Part shown: positions 22,576 through 36,600 of the stretch, one piece after another | Position numbering within the stretch: the first letter of the stretch is position 1 | Layout: each line of letters starts with the position of its first letter | DNA from: Paragordius varius | Taxonomy: Eukaryota; Nematomorpha | Assembly (NCBI GenBank): GCA_964247055.1 | Contig: OZ176051.1 | Coordinates: 1,488,001 to 1,552,000 of the forward strand | Direction of reading: 5' to 3' | Length of the DNA stretch: 64,000 nt | The notes under the pieces: model-generated | What the model was told of the DNA's origin: nothing | What the model saw: the letters and a program-made list of their open reading frames with translations, nothing else | The model's database searches: none | Translations under genes and position numbers: made by a program

Positions 22576-23176
22576 CACAAAGGTTGCAACCCTTGAAAAA
22601 ATTCCCTCCGGTTCTATAGTCCAAAACAACTAATTAACATTATTTTTCTATAGGGATATTGTTATTCATAAAAATATTAAAGTCAACGCTATTTTTAGCA
22701 AAAAAACACTAAACAAAATTTTTATTTGGTTTTGCACGTGTTGATCCCTAATAGAATTTAAATAAATTTAAACTCTTTCAATATAAAAGCAAAAACGGTG
22801 GTAAGCAATGATTATGGTTTTTCGTGGTGTGGTTTTTAAGTAATTAAAACTCCGATAAAAAGATTTTTCAAGTAGAAATGGAACCAAGTTAATATCAACT
22901 CATCGAATACTGATCAAATCTTTTGGGAGAAATATTTATGTTTTGCCTTCAAAATTTGTTTTTAATTCAAGAAAAAATAAAATTTATTTTAAATTTATCG
23001 ATAAACATGGAACAAGTTAAATTTTGCATATTTTAATTAAACGCAATGGATAAGACGTGCCTAATTTTTTTATAATCATACCGTGTTGTTGTTTTATATG
23101 TTTTTTTGAATCTATTTTTACCTTTTTTCATAGTTGGGGACAAACATAACAGGTCATTGCTAAAATTAATAAAAAA

Positions 23177-26100
23177 ATGTTTTTATTTTTATTAACTGCT
23201 TTTCTATCCACGCTGTACGTTGGACACACATTCGAAAACAATCAAAGTAACTTTTTTTAATTAAAATATTTATCATTAGCCTAAAATTTCTCGGTTCCAA
23301 AACAGAAAAAATGATTAATAAAACTGTTTAATTTATTAACGGTAATAAATGTAATTATTTGTCATAACTCGTATGAAGTATCATAAATGTTTGACAATTT
23401 TATATTATTGAAATTTTTTATTGTTTAAATTTTCGTTAAATATTTACCAAACCTCTATTTTAAAACTAGGCTAAATATTAATCTCTATTAAAATCAATGT
23501 GATCTCTCTCCATAAAACAAGTATTGGTATTGATAAAAAATACACATTTTATACTATTTTTATGATTAAATTAAAAGGTAGTTTATTGGAATATATAATT
23601 ATGATATAGGGAAATGAAAATTATCTTAATATTAAATTTAAAACGGTAGAAAAACCAAAGCTATTTGGGTTGAGTTACTCACCCTTAGTTTTAATGAGAT
23701 CAGTAAAAATGAGTTTATATTAACCTAATTTTGGTTCCACTGTGTTAAAAAGCCATTTTTCTGGTTTCACCTAAAACATAATCGAACTTTTCCATATTGA
23801 TTCCTATTTTGCGAAAAAATAAGTAAAAAATTTTTTCCTCTATTTTAGAAAATTTAAAACAGATACCAAAGATTATTTTTCTTGGACTTTTTTCAAATAG
23901 TCAAACTTTGTAAAAAAACTTGCGTAAGATAATTCATCAAATAAAGGTTAATTATAAATAATATATTTCAAAATAGAAATTATTATTTAGATTATTTTTT
24001 GGATATTTATTAAGCTGGACTGTTTTTATGCATGCTTAAGTTTATGCAATTCAAAATTTGAACTATAAATCATATTTATTAACTTATATATAGTCTGAGG
24101 TTTTCAGATGCCCCAATTTAAATCGAAGTGTTAATATATATTTACCATGTTTTAATGTACTGAAAGAAACGGTCCCAATTTAAGTTTTTGCTTCTATCCT
24201 AATAAATTATATAAATAAGTAAAAATGTCCAAATAAAATTAATTTTTAAAAAGTTCCATATCAAACTACTTAGACACCATTTTTAACAACATTTTGGCAA
24301 AATATCGTGTTTATTTGATTCTAACGCTAAAGTTAAAACAAATATAATAAATTAATTCACATCCAAAATTGATAAAAACAGAAAAAATGTTTATTTTGTA
24401 TAATTTCTAAATTGCACACATGTCATATTGACTAAATTTTTACCTTTTAGTTTTAACTTAAAATAAGTAAATGAATTTTTTTTGTGTCGCGGTACATTAA
24501 TGTTATACAAGTGCAAACTTTTGTCATGGTTAAAATTCATTCCATCTTTTTCGAATTATTTAAATTTAAACAGGCCTGGGGTATCCAACGACCCCACTTT
24601 GAATCGAAGGACTAAAATGAATGTATTGTATCCATGTGTAAATAATTTTACACGGTTTTTTGAAAACGGCAATAATTTAATTATCGCTATTTTTCGCCTC
24701 TACCGAACGAATGTAAAAAACCAGGGCTTGGGTAAAAACCATTTTTGTAAACCGAAACCATAAGCTATTTTTCCTTTCTGTTACCTAAATTTTTTCAAAC
24801 GGATCTAAAAAATATTTTTTAATATTATAAATAGCTTTTCTTTTGTAGATATTCATAAGTTTTTTTTCAAGTATAGCAGAAAAGTTGCATATTCTTGTAC
24901 GTATGTTTATATATTTGTAAAAATTGATATTATACGGACCTGTAAAAATATAAAGACAAAAATTTTTTTTCAAAAGATAACCATACTTTTTTACACCTTA
25001 ATATATCCTATGAAAACATTTAATTACAATCGTAAAATACATAATTGAATATACCAATTTACAATTTAATATTATACTTTGTAGTTTGAAACAATGAATT
25101 ATATTTAAAAAAAACAAGATTAAAAGAGTATGGTTGTATTTTAGAAAAAAATATTTGCCTTTATATTTTCACGTTTGTCCGTATAATTATTTTTACTGTA
25201 ATACGCCGGTGAATTTAAAAAAAAACTGATATCCGCATTTTAATAAAAAATAATGGAACCAAAAGCCTTCACTTCTGAACCGCCTTTTTCCAAAAATATT
25301 ATTTTGTGAACAAAACGGAATTCAAAAAATTAACTTAGAGCCCAAATTAAAAACTGTTTTGGTAACGATCCCTAAAAACTATTTATCCAACATAAATTTA
25401 CAAACATTGTAATAAGCGTTAACATTTAATCTTTATAAGTTAATAAGGTTTCTGTCAAACTTACAAGTATTTTGCAGTGTTAGTTACATTTTGAAACACA
25501 AGTAATATATCTAAGACTTTGAACATAACCAATGGTCAGTTATCCTGTTCCTAATGTCAAGTTATTGGAAATACCTGGTTCGTTTTCCATTTTTTTTAAA
25601 TTGCCTCGATATTTCGATTGATATAAAGCATCTTATTACCAAAACTTATTAAAATTCACCATTTCTTGTATTTTGAAAATTAGTTTTTAATTGATATTTC
25701 GAAACCCTATAATAACTACACACTTTTAGTAGTTGGCAGAGGCATAGCTAGAGGGGGGAGGGAAGGAGGGCTGATGACCGGGCTCTTTAGTTAAAGGGGC
25801 GCCGGATTTCAAGTAATTTTAAATTTATTTCAAAAATAGCTATTTAAAAATTATTATTTTGAATAATAAGTAAAAAATCACCCACTTATGAGTGGTCATG
25901 ACCACGGTTTAAATTTGATAATATTTTAAGATGCAAGGGGTCGCATGGAGGGCGAGGGGACGTCATTACGGATGAATTCCTCAGGCGCGAGAAATGCATG
26001 CTACACTTTTGGCAATCGGTTTAATATTTTATGTACTAATCCCTAAAAACGTAACTAACACCAATTCCGAAATATCCTGAAGTATTTTACTAAGAAAAAA

Positions 26101-27603
26101 TAATTCATATCCATAAAGTTATTTATTAGCGAAAATCATTTTAAAAAAAATTCAAATATATATCTAATCATATCAATAATTATCCCATAATTAATATACC
26201 AATAAAAAATTAGTAAATTTGGTAGAATATAGTACTTGAATAAGTTTGACATATAATTTTACCATAGTTTTTTCCCTTACGTCTTAGATGAATTGATAGG
26301 TGTGTATGCTATGATAAGACATGGAGCTCGGGCCCCTACCAAGGGTTATAATTATCCAAAGTATAAATGGATTCCAGAACGATATCCTTTTGGTTTTGGA
26401 CAATTAACGCGAAATGGTATAAAACAAATGTGCGATGTCGGAACCGATTTGCAAAACCGCTATTTTAACAATGCCACTAATGTACATGGTTTTTTTAAGG
26501 GAGTAAATGGTGCAAAGGCAGGGAAAACAAATTTAATCAAATTATGGTCGACAAATATTTCGAGAACCATAAGCAGTGCTAAAGCTTTTCACTTAGGATT
26601 TTTCTTAGGATCCAATAATTCATGTGCCAATATTTTGGATGAATCTGAGATCAGCTCAATCATAGAAGAAGGGAACATGCGTGATAAATCGAAATGGGCA
26701 GCGGATAAATTAATCATATTTCCGGACAAAAATCATGTTTTTAACAAGGTTTCTACCGCTATTCCGACCTTTTATCTATATACTATATATAATTATTATA
26801 TGTGTGATGCTTTGCTCCTTAGACTACACGCTTCTATTAAACATTCTAATTCCAGTGCGTGGAAATTTTACAATGAACATCAGGATATAATGCATTACAT
26901 ATCAAAACATACTGGCCTCTCCGTCTCATACTTAGCGACACAGGGTCCCCGGGTGGATGATGTTATCTCCAGTGAGTTTACACAAAATCCTGAATATATT
27001 CCGATTTGGGCGCGGGGTTATTGGTCAAACGGAATGCAAAAAGCAACTGTTAGCTCAAGGGGTGATGATGACTCAAGTGAAAGTATATATCACATAATTC
27101 AAACATATTCCGAATTAACAACTATGAACGCCCTGACCTTTGATAGCGATGTGCGGATATATGCTGTTGGATGTTACATTCATCACCTTATCAAAGATAT
27201 GAAGGATAAAATTGATCAGCATAATTTTCATCGAAATGTGGAAAACATTGACAGTGTAGGCAAAAATCATACTTGTGAAAATATACGCGTAAACACAGAT
27301 TCAAAGTGTGGACCAGCTTTTTTCAATTTTTACATGGGGCATGATGTTACAATCCATGCCTTGTTAGCCTATTTAAACATTACCTATAAACGAAAGGCCA
27401 ATTTTGCTAGTGTGATATTGTTTGAATTAAATTATGCAAAGAAAACCAATTCGTATATTATAAATATATTTTTCAGAGGCTCTGTTCGGGAATCACTTAA
27501 GCACGTTAAAATATTTTCTTTCGATGATTTTGTTGAAAAATATTGGATAACAAATTTTACAGTTTTTACCACAAGCCTAAAAAATTTATGTCCATTGAAA
27601 TAA
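23177..27603 (+). CDS. Secreted/lysosomal histidine acid phosphatase
   Basis: Hydrolyses phosphomonoesters through a phosphohistidine intermediate (histidine phosphatase superfamily, clade 2). Exon 1 (23177-23246) encodes a signal peptide, MFLFLLTAFLSTLYVG. Exon 2 (26288-27603) encodes the whole enzyme. The junction is phase 1 and gives 461 aa. The catalytic motif RHGARAP spans residues 34-40 (H35 is the expected nucleophile), and the GHD motif is at about H375-D376 (proton donor). I see no C-terminal membrane segment, so a soluble lumenal or secreted enzyme is likely, unlike membrane-anchored ACP2. Length is slightly above the ~420 aa of mammalian acid phosphatases. The 3041-nt intron contains family A repeat. 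A possible AATAAA (27599-27604) overlaps the stop codon. Prostatic/lysosomal-type acid phosphatase is the best family; the exact orthologue is not clear. Confidence 0.85.
24070..24650 (+). repeat. Dispersed repeat family A, copy 2 (in acid phosphatase intron)
   Basis: Aligns by eye with 10855-11380: CAAATAAAATTAATTTTTAA, GTTTATTTTGTATAA, TTGCACACATGTCAT, GTGCAAACTTTTGTCATGGTT and GGCCTGGGGTATCCAACG are shared landmarks. A short ORF across it is incidental. Confidence 0.5.
25738..25990. repeat. GC-rich transposon-like fragment
   Basis: CAGAGGCATAGCTAGAGGGG at its left resembles the end of many invertebrate DNA transposons, and GC-rich stretches (GGGCGAGGGGACGTC) occur near its right side. I cannot find a matching inverted end or a target duplication. 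Confidence 0.3.
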
Positions 27604-28389
27604 ATTTTTATTACTGTTTACTATGATAAGGATACAATGGTTTCTTGATTATCAATTCACAAGAGCTTAGAAAAGCTGCTACACTTTGTTTAAGTCACAA
27701 AAAAGGTTGTAAACGATTTCAAATTTAAATTATATGAAAATATATCTAATACTTGACATTTTAAAACTTGCTTCTTTTAATGCAAAATCCTTAACTGACT
27801 ATGTCTACTCGTGTTAATAATATTTCCAATATGCAAATAGACCAGCTCCTCTCAACATATTTTAAAAATATGTTCAATAATTTTAATGTAATCTTAAATC
27901 TTTTGCCACCAATTATTTTTCAATATATTTGCTAGATCGTTTATTAATGCAAATATACTTAAAAGATAAAATAATTTAGTATGAAAACAAATATCTTACA
28001 CTCATCTAAAAAGCTGATTAATTGTTTTTGTGTCTTATGATATATCAAAAAGAATATTTCCACTTTTATCGTGAGTGCTCCATCTTAAAACATAAAATTA
28101 ACCCATATCAACTAAATACGTTTTAAAAAATAAATTTAAAACTTCCATCCTAACTGGCCAGATGTGAAATTTAAAATTTATTAAAAATAGAGGTCCAAAT
28201 ATAAATTTGTGTTTTATAAATATATCAATAGCTAAAATACTTAATATTAGTTAGGCATTGACATTTTATTTAAAAACCTTTGGCATATTCCCGTGCTTTT
28301 TAGAATCTCGGGCGATTTAAGTTAATTTCTATTAAATACCATAAGCAATACTCACAATAAATATAATGATTAACACGGTGCACAAAGGG

Positions 28390-29260
28390 GTGTATGAAAA
28401 ATATCCTAATATCGATTCTGATATGAAAATGTATCATTATTACTATGGCACTTTTGGTTTTCTTACGAGTTATTTAAGATTATTTATACTTTATTGGCAG
28501 TACTTTATATGAGAAAATGGAAAAATTTCCGCATATTAAAATATTTTTGGGTGAAAGCTAAATGCTTTATTTCAAAAAATCTCAATAAAAGATATATCAC
28601 TACATATAAAAAGAAAAAATTTTGATAATTATATGTGGGCTCTAAAATTCCTAAATTTTTTCGCTCTTCTAAAATGGGTTAATTTCCTTTAAATAGCAAA
28701 AATGCCGAGATTGAGCGATAAAAAGGTTAAAAGGAAGCCAAATTTTGGTATCAGTTAAAAATATATTTTAATGCCTACTTTTTTAAATTATTAATTTTTA
28801 CTTAAATTTTGCTGAAGCCTACCTCATACTATCTCGAGACATCATGTTAACAGTTGAAAAACGCTCTAGTAGAAAAAACATTTTATGCTTAACATCTTTA
28901 TCTTTGAATTTTAATTTAAAGGTCGTTTGCTTGCAAATTTAAGTGATTTATGTAAAAATACACAATTTATAATTAATATGCATTTTAATATAGAAAAATA
29001 TTTTAATCAAAATTATGATTAATAAATTGTTAAACATAATCGAATAGTGCAGAAAAGTGAATTTATACAATCTTAAAACTTTTTTAAAACAATTCCATCA
29101 TGGCTTTAACTAGAACGAAGTACTAATAAAATTTTGCTAAAAAATAAATTTTTGAAAAATGTTTGCATTTTTTTAAAAATATTATTAATTCAAAATTTAG
29201 CATCAATTTTTTATCGGGCAATCTCGGTATTTTTGGGTTTATGTAGCACTTTATTTACTT
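28390..29260. repeat. Family B foldback element copy
   Basis: Left: ATATCCTAATATCGATTCTG, then TACTATGGCACTTTTGGTTT and GAAAATGGAAAAATTTCCGC. Central arms: GCTGAAGCCTACC..CATCATGTTAACAG..AAACGCTC mirrored by AATTCCATCATGGCTTTAAC..GAACGAAGTAC. Decayed. Confidence 0.42.
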
Positions 29261-29344
29261 TTCATTGCCTTAGTTTACATATTGGGAAAGTATATAAGAG
29301 CTCAATTTTGTAAATAAACTACTGTTTTAAAATATAGTTGAAAT

Positions 29345-29900
29345 TTAATTATTAAATAGGTCTGATGAATCAACACTTGGATACAACGCATTCAATTGGT
29401 TCAAATTGGGGTCGTTGGATACCACAGGCCTGTTTATAATTAAATACTTCAAATAAGAAAGGAATCTAAACCATGACAAAAAGCACTTATATAACATTAA
29501 TTAACCGAAATGCAAAACAAATTCATTCTAAATAATTTATATTACTTATTTTAAGGTAAAACCCAAGAGTAAAAATTTAGTCCACATGACATGTGATTAT
29601 CTAAATCTATAAATAATATGAAATAAACCACTTCTGTTTCTATCAATGTTAGATGTGATTAAAAAATTAGCCTTAATTACTTTCAAATTAAGTAATCACG
29701 ATATTTTGCAAATATTTTGTAAAAAAATGGCGTCGAAGTAGTTGGATATGAGATTTTTTATAAGACTAAATTTAATGTAGATATTTCGGCTTGGGGACCG
29801 TTTCTTTTAGTTTTTTTAATAATAGTAACTTAAAAATATGGGATATTTAAATATCTTAATTTGGATCGAAGTGTAAAATAAAAAACTAATATTTTGAATC
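29345..29900 (-). repeat. Dispersed repeat family A, copy 3 (inverted)
   Basis: Reverse complement of copies 1 and 2: CAAATTGGGGTCGTTGGATA, CCACAGGCCTGTTT, AACCATGACAAAAAGCACTT and ATGACATGTG appear in reversed order. Confidence 0.5.
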
Positions 29901-30054
29901 TTGTCATTTCTGAACACTAATATTGGGTCAGGTGCAATAACACGATTGAAATGAGCAGTTGATATGAGAATCAAATTATATAATGTTAAAATGTAGCCTG
30001 AAAGTTAATTATTACATTTTCTAACGATAACATACATTGTTGCATTAGCGATTT

Positions 30055-30540
30055 AACAAAATAAAATGGCGGCAAACGGTTTCGGATGGGATTTCCAAAT
30101 TTACATCAAAAAAGCTTTGTATAATGCAGATAAAAGGCTAAAGAAAGCATATAAAATCGGCTTACTTATATTTTTAAATAATAAAATTTCAAATCACATC
30201 TCTGTTGCATTCTAGTATGAAGAATTTCCCAGATAAACATAAATCTGATGATAATTATACGTTAATCTATCTTTTTCGCCGCCAATTATTTTTTTAATTT
30301 GGTCAACAGATAAATTGTATTATAATATAATTTCTAGCAGCATTTTTTTGCTTATTTAATTTAGCTGTTTATTATCGGATTTAGAGTTATCCCGTTATCT
30401 ATATTATAAAACTTTACAACTAAAATTTATTTTTAACAGATAAATGTTTGATAATCATATTTCAGATATAAATTTTAAAAGTACTTTTAGTAAAAGTTTA
30501 AGTTGGGATACAAAACCACGCCAAATTGTGATCGTCTACA
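30055..30540 (-). repeat. Family C repeat copy
   Basis: AAAATGGCGGCAAACGG followed by AAGGCTAAAGAAAGCATATAAAATCGGCTT is the reverse complement of blocks at 18130-18240. A plus-strand fragment, TTAAGTTGGGATACAAAACCAC, closes the copy. Confidence 0.4.
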
Positions 30541-30698
30541 AAAAAAGGTAAGGAACTGTTTAATTTTTTGTTGGATTATAATGGAAATATTTAATCCATT
30601 TTGATGGCTATAAAATTGAACCATTTAGATTCTAAACTTTTTAAAAAAAATTTTAAATACTCAGTTGTTCCATCTCTTTTACGTTAAGTTGCAATCAA

Positions 30699-33600
30699 AT
30701 GGGTGTCCCGGCGTTTTTTCGTTGGCTTAGCCGCAAATATCCTTCAATTATAGTGTCTTGCATTGAAAATAAGGTATTTTTTATTGTAATCTCAGGATGC
30801 TAAACCAGAAGATATTCTTGGACCTAATCCAAATCAAATTGAATTTGATAACGTTTATTTGGATATGAATGGTATAATACATCCTTGTTGTCATCCCGAA
30901 TTCAAAGCAGCCCCTGAAAATGAAGATGAAATGATGGTAGAAATATTCAATTATATTGATCGGTTAATGGGAATTTTGCGTCCTAGGAAACTTCTTTACA
31001 TGGCCGTAGATGGTGTGGTAAGTTTAAATTATATACTATTTCATTCAAACTCAACAATTATTTTTATTTAATTTCATTATAAAAAATGTATTTTTACTTA
31101 GGCCTATAGAGCCCTTAAATGTTTACCAATAATTTTTAGTTTATTTACTTTGGGGATAATATTTAATTAAAACAAATTTTTTTAAACCTAAATTTTAATA
31201 TTATTCATTAAATCATATAAAAAATTCAATTTTGAGTCATTTTTACTGGTTAATAAGATAACATTAAATAACTCATAAAAACGGTTATAAATTATTTTTT
31301 AATAAAGTTTTAGTAATACAACATAATGAGTTTGAATGAGTTTGTACGGTAAAAATTAGGCATTTGTAAATTATAAATATATTAATGTATAAATATCTTA
31401 AGGCCCCTAGAGCCAAAATGAATCAACAAAGGTCCCGACGCTTTCGTGCCTCACAAGAAAGCGTCGAACACAAAGCTTGTCTTGCAAGAGTCAAACAAGA
31501 AATCCGGGCCCGCGGAATCGATGTTCCAGAAAGCAAAAAGAAAGGTTTCGATAGCAATTGCATTACACCAGTATGTCTTATTCTTTTAATATATGTGATA
31601 AATTAATTTTATGTAAGTATATAATAGAATTTTTCTTTCAAAAATGGTGAATTTTTTGTTTATTATAGTAATATATCTTTTATATTGGTTTTACTCATTA
31701 TAATGGGTAAAAAATGCCCACAAATTATCAAGTTTGTTTAAGATTTATATGAATTATAAATTATTATAACAAAACTAGGAAATCAGGAAAGTGATCATCA
31801 TGAGCCGATTAGTTTATAGGTACGTTCTTTTTCAAAAAAAATTCAAAAATTAGAAATGAAACACAAAAATTAAAAGACTGGTGTTATTTATCAAGAAAAC
31901 AATGTTATTTTGATTTTTGGTAATTATAGAAATATATATTCCTGTTTCATATAACAAAGCTATTAATTATATTTAAAAAATTTAGTTTTCCAAAATTATT
32001 TTTTTTTCACAAATGTTAATCTATAATTTCGATTATGTCAATAACATACTTTTAGGGAACACCATTTATGCACAAATTATCTCTGAGCCTTCGTTACTAT
32101 ATTCAAGATCGGCTCTCAAACCATCCCGCTTGGAAAAATGTTAAGGTTATTCTTTCAGACGCCAATGTTCCTGGCGAAGGGGAACACAAGATTATGGATT
32201 TTATACGCAAACAAAGAGGTTAGCGTTTTAGTTTTTTGAACGTAATTAAATTTTGTTATATACGCTTTTGATTAACACAAAACATTATTGTTGATTTGTT
32301 AAATTATTTAAATTTTTTTAAATTGGATTACTGCTATATAAGAATAGTCATTGTAAATATACATTTCTTTTTTTCTTTATTTTCCTGTATCTTTTGATTT
32401 CTTAAAATATGATAACTTAAATAGAGTAATGACACATGCCGTATTTTATCTATACATTCGTTAATATTTGGCGTGAAATTGATCTCAGCTTTGATTAAAT
32501 ATAAATATGCGAATTTTTTATTCTTAGCTCGACTTTTAATTATCAACGTGTTAAATGTTTTTTACTTACATAATTTAACTAAAGATAAATGCGTATAAAT
32601 ATTTATTCGCGCATGAAAATATGTAATGTATCATTTTTATTATCAAGGCCTAATTTGTTGATATAACTATACTAGAGACTTATGCGCTTGTTAATAATTT
32701 TTAGCATAAAAAAATATTTTTTTTTTGTGATTTTTAGCAAATCCAAACCATGATCCAAATACGCGACATTGTCTTTGTGGAGCAGATGCCGATCTTATAA
32801 TGTTGGGCTTAGCTACTCATGAACCCCATTTCACCATTATAAGGGAAGAGTTTAGACCTCAAAATAAACCTTGCGATTTGTGCGGAGATAAGGGTTAGGG
32901 TCATTTTTTTAAATCACAGTAAACTATTGAAAATAAGCAGTTAAATTATTTAAAACTTATTTTTTCTGTGCTTATAGGGTTGTAAAATTAAATTAAAAAT
33001 GTTACCCTTTATATTATAAACTCCAATCATTTAGATAAAAGCCAATAATAAAAAGCAGTCTTTTTAGTTGTTTTGTGTAATAGACCTTTTTAACGAAAAT
33101 TGAAGCTTTTCACATGTTATACCATATAATATTAATTTAATAACCAACACATATTTCATTTCATGCTATAATTTTTAGGGCACGAATTGAAAGATTGTAA
33201 GGGTGAAGCATTATTGTTGGCTAATTCACAGAATGTGGAGTCTTCATCATTCGATGAAAGCGATAATGATATTTTCAGTCCTGCTTCCCATGAAGGTTAA
33301 ATTTTATTTCCATTTTTTCAAGGATTTCTGTAAAACTAAAAATGTTTTTTTGATATATATGTTTCCATCTTAAAATATTTAGACGCTCTGTAAATTACAT
33401 ATTTGTTTTATTTTAATTCCAGTCGAAAATAATTTTTATGCCACCGATTTTTTGCAAAAAAATGGTTTAAATTTATTGTTCTTGGTTTTTAAATTTTTTT
33501 TCTATAAATAAGCTTATATACATAAACCTATTAGTTAATATTTATGCTGTGCAATCTTTCTCTGGATTATATAAAAAATTTTAATTTTCATGATTAAATA

Positions 33601-36600
33601 CAATAATCAATATTAACAATAGTATTAAAAAAATGGTATAATTAGTAAAAAATTTTACTTGCTTTTCGTTTTAAAAAACGAGTCTGAACCTTTATTTCTA
33701 AATATTTCTGGCTTCATTGCCCGGTTTTTATCTTAATTTTTTATGATTTTGATATTATCATCTTTTTGTTTTGAAGGTGGAACCACATTCCTTTTTATTC
33801 GACTTGATGTTTTGCGACAATACCTGGAAAGAGAATTGCTTTATGAAAGTTTGTCACCGGCCAATAACAATAATAGTAATAATTCTTATAACTCATATAA
33901 TAATAAATTTCAAAATGGTCGAAATAACAATCAATTCGATAATTTTGTACCGGCATATCCACAAGAGGTAGAGGTCTCTCCTCAAAACAGAAAACTAAAT
34001 TATGATTTAGAAAGGTTTTCGTTTTCAAATTAAAAATTATCTTTTTTTATAAAAACATTTTTAGCATTTAATTTTTATGTGTGTTTAGATTGATTGATGA
34101 TTGGATATTCCTGTGTTTTTTCGTTGGTAACGATTTTTTACCTCACCTGCCTTCGTTGGAAATCCGGTTTTTTTATAAAAAAAAATTTTGTTTAAACCTT
34201 ATGAATATAATATATTTATAATATATTTTTCTTTATTACTTAGAGAGAATGCTATAGATCGATTAGTTAAAATATACAGAGCCATTCTTCCTTCCTTGGT
34301 AAAATTCAATTTTTCGCTTTATTTTTATTAAACTGCCTTAATCTCCCTTTAGTACAATTAAAATTTCCAAATCAAATGATGCAATTTAAATCAATCTAAT
34401 TATAGTTAAATTTTAGAAAAACATAATATTCCACAAAATTATTCAAAACACCTATAACCTGTTCGCATTAAATTTGCTACTAAAATGATTAATTTAACGG
34501 TAAATTTATAGGATGATTATCTAACCCATAATGGGTTAGTTAATCTTAAAGCAACTCAAAGTATCCTGGTTAAACTTGGCCTAATGGAAGATAACATCTT
34601 TAAACAGAGGCAGGCTAATGAGTTGCGTTTCAAAAGACGTGAGGCCGAAAGAGCTCAACGCGAATCTGAAAATGAACAAAAGTACAATGCCATGTATGGG
34701 TAAGGATTGCGTTTTTTAACACTAAACTTTGAAAAAATATTGAATTTGAAATATAAAAGCTAGAGTTTTTTATTTTAGTTATGAATTTAAAATTTGAAGA
34801 AATAAGGCATGTTGAATATGGAAAAAATATCCCTTGTAAGGCAGTTTTTAATCAACTTGTCTCTTATATTAGGTCAATTAACGTAAAATATGTTAAAGTT
34901 TTTTGTATAACGAAGTTATTAACCAAAAGAATGTTTAAAGTATATATGTTTTATTAGTTTGTTCAAATATGGGACTTTCAATCTCATATTAACTCCATCC
35001 TTAACCTAATTGTATTGGTAAATAGATTCGGCTATTTGAAAATATGAGTGACTCTATAAAAATAATTGACAATCTTAAACTTTATAAAACGTACTACTTT
35101 TTTAATATTTACTCCCTTTATAATTCCAAGTTTAATTATTTTTTTTTTGTTTATTGAAAACATAAAATTCAAAAGGGCAAAATATGAATCTACTAAAGAT
35201 AAATTAGATTAGGAATCGTAACGAAACCGCGCATTAAAAAATATTCTAATTTAATAAACAAGATATGAACATAGATTAATTAACCATGTACTCATTTTAT
35301 CATATTTTCCCGAACAAATAATTTTTTATTTTGGTTTAGAAATAATTTGAATTCAAGAAATAATATGAATTCCTTTCAAACCCAACAAGTTAAAATAGAC
35401 AACATGTTTTATCCCCTGGGACATCAATCTTTCAAAATGAACACGAACGAACCGGTTAAATTTATCCCTAATAATAAAAAGACACTTGAAAAGGTATGAA
35501 AACTTAAATATTTAATAATTATATATTGTAAAAATCGAAATTATAAGATTAAACCTAAAACCTTGAACATATATAGTTTTTTTATGAAAACAATTTTGAT
35601 TTTTAAAATATGATATATACTAAAACGATATTATCAATTTTTTATTTTCATAAGTCTAATTATTATAAAGGCATCCTTTCAACATTTTATAGTTTTAACA
35701 TTTTATAAAATTCTTTATACATTGGGGTTGTTAACACATAATATATGTAAGGAACATTATTAGTAGTTTAGATAATTTAATTGAAGTTGTTATTAAAGTG
35801 ACGATGTGAGGTTCTTAATCATAATTTTTTTTTCGTTTTTAAATAGAAAATGGAATTGAAATATAGTAATTTTCTCAGCAAATCCAACAATCAAAAAACT
35901 TCAACTAAAAAGACTGATCAGGATAGCGATGAAGATGAAAATACAGATGATGTTAGGTTTTTATCAGTAATATGTATAGCTGTATTTAACAAATCGATTG
36001 TTCTCACAAACATTTTTTCTTTAAGTCAAAAATAATAATTTGATTATCGTAAAATTTATTTAAAACTGAATTATATCCAATTTTTTTGATACATATCCGT
36101 ATCTATTTGAATAAAAATAAAAAATGCGATGGAAAGGTAACAAATTTAATCATTTTTATGTATGTGTTAAATAGAGACTAATATATGTACTAAATTACTG
36201 ATTAGTTTTAATAAGCCTGAATAATTATTATTATTCAAAATATTTATTTTATGTTTTGATTCATTTTGCAATAGATTGTGGGAGGCTGGTTTCAAAGATC
36301 GTTATTACACAAGCAAATTCAATGTGGATGTTGATGATATGGAGTTTCGTAACAAAGTTGTAAGTATTTTTACATTTCTTTATGATATATTTTAATAATA
36401 TCTTTTTTTCAAAAGTTTAAAATATTAACTTGTATGTCAGATAAATTTAATTCTTTTAGTTTTCACTACTTAACACAAATTTAACATTTGTCAAATAAAG
36501 TTACATCAATTTTAGACTACTATGTGGAGCTTACAAAAGTGTTAAAATTAAAAAATATATTTTTTAACAACGACAACTAATTTTTATTAAACCTTTTCAC

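Larger units (their letters stand above)
17621..23176. other. Gene-free repeat-rich interval
   Basis: Between the ataxin-7-like and acid phosphatase genes I find no exon I can support. Contents: a family C repeat (18050-18580), a foldback MITE (19318-19576), a run of 17 G (20380-20396), family D sequence (20440-20860), a hAT MITE (21523-21806) and a degenerate ACCGG/GGTTCC-rich element (about 21855-22575). The remainder is plain AT-rich DNA. Confidence 0.5.
27604..30698. other. Gene-free interval between acid phosphatase and XRN2
   Basis: Holds a family B foldback (28390-29260), an inverted family A copy (29345-29900) and a family C copy (30055-30540). The first ~750 bp after the acid phosphatase are AT-rich without recognisable content. 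The last ~150 bp should contain the XRN2 promoter and 5' UTR; I see no clear core promoter motif. Confidence 0.5.

Noticed and set aside
24482-24763. 93-codon ORF as a gene
   Set aside because: Lies within the family A repeat, and the frame is broken in the other copies.
26293-27603. Acid phosphatase as a single-exon gene starting at 26293
   Set aside because: Position 26293 is TTG with an acceptor just upstream and no initiator ATG before the catalytic RHG motif. A phase-matched signal-peptide exon exists at 23177.
24070-29900. Acid phosphatase as cargo of a giant transposon bounded by inverted family A copies
   Set aside because: One copy lies inside the gene's own intron, so it does not bound the gene. 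The copies are decayed internal repeats without target duplications, and a third copy sits alone at 10855.
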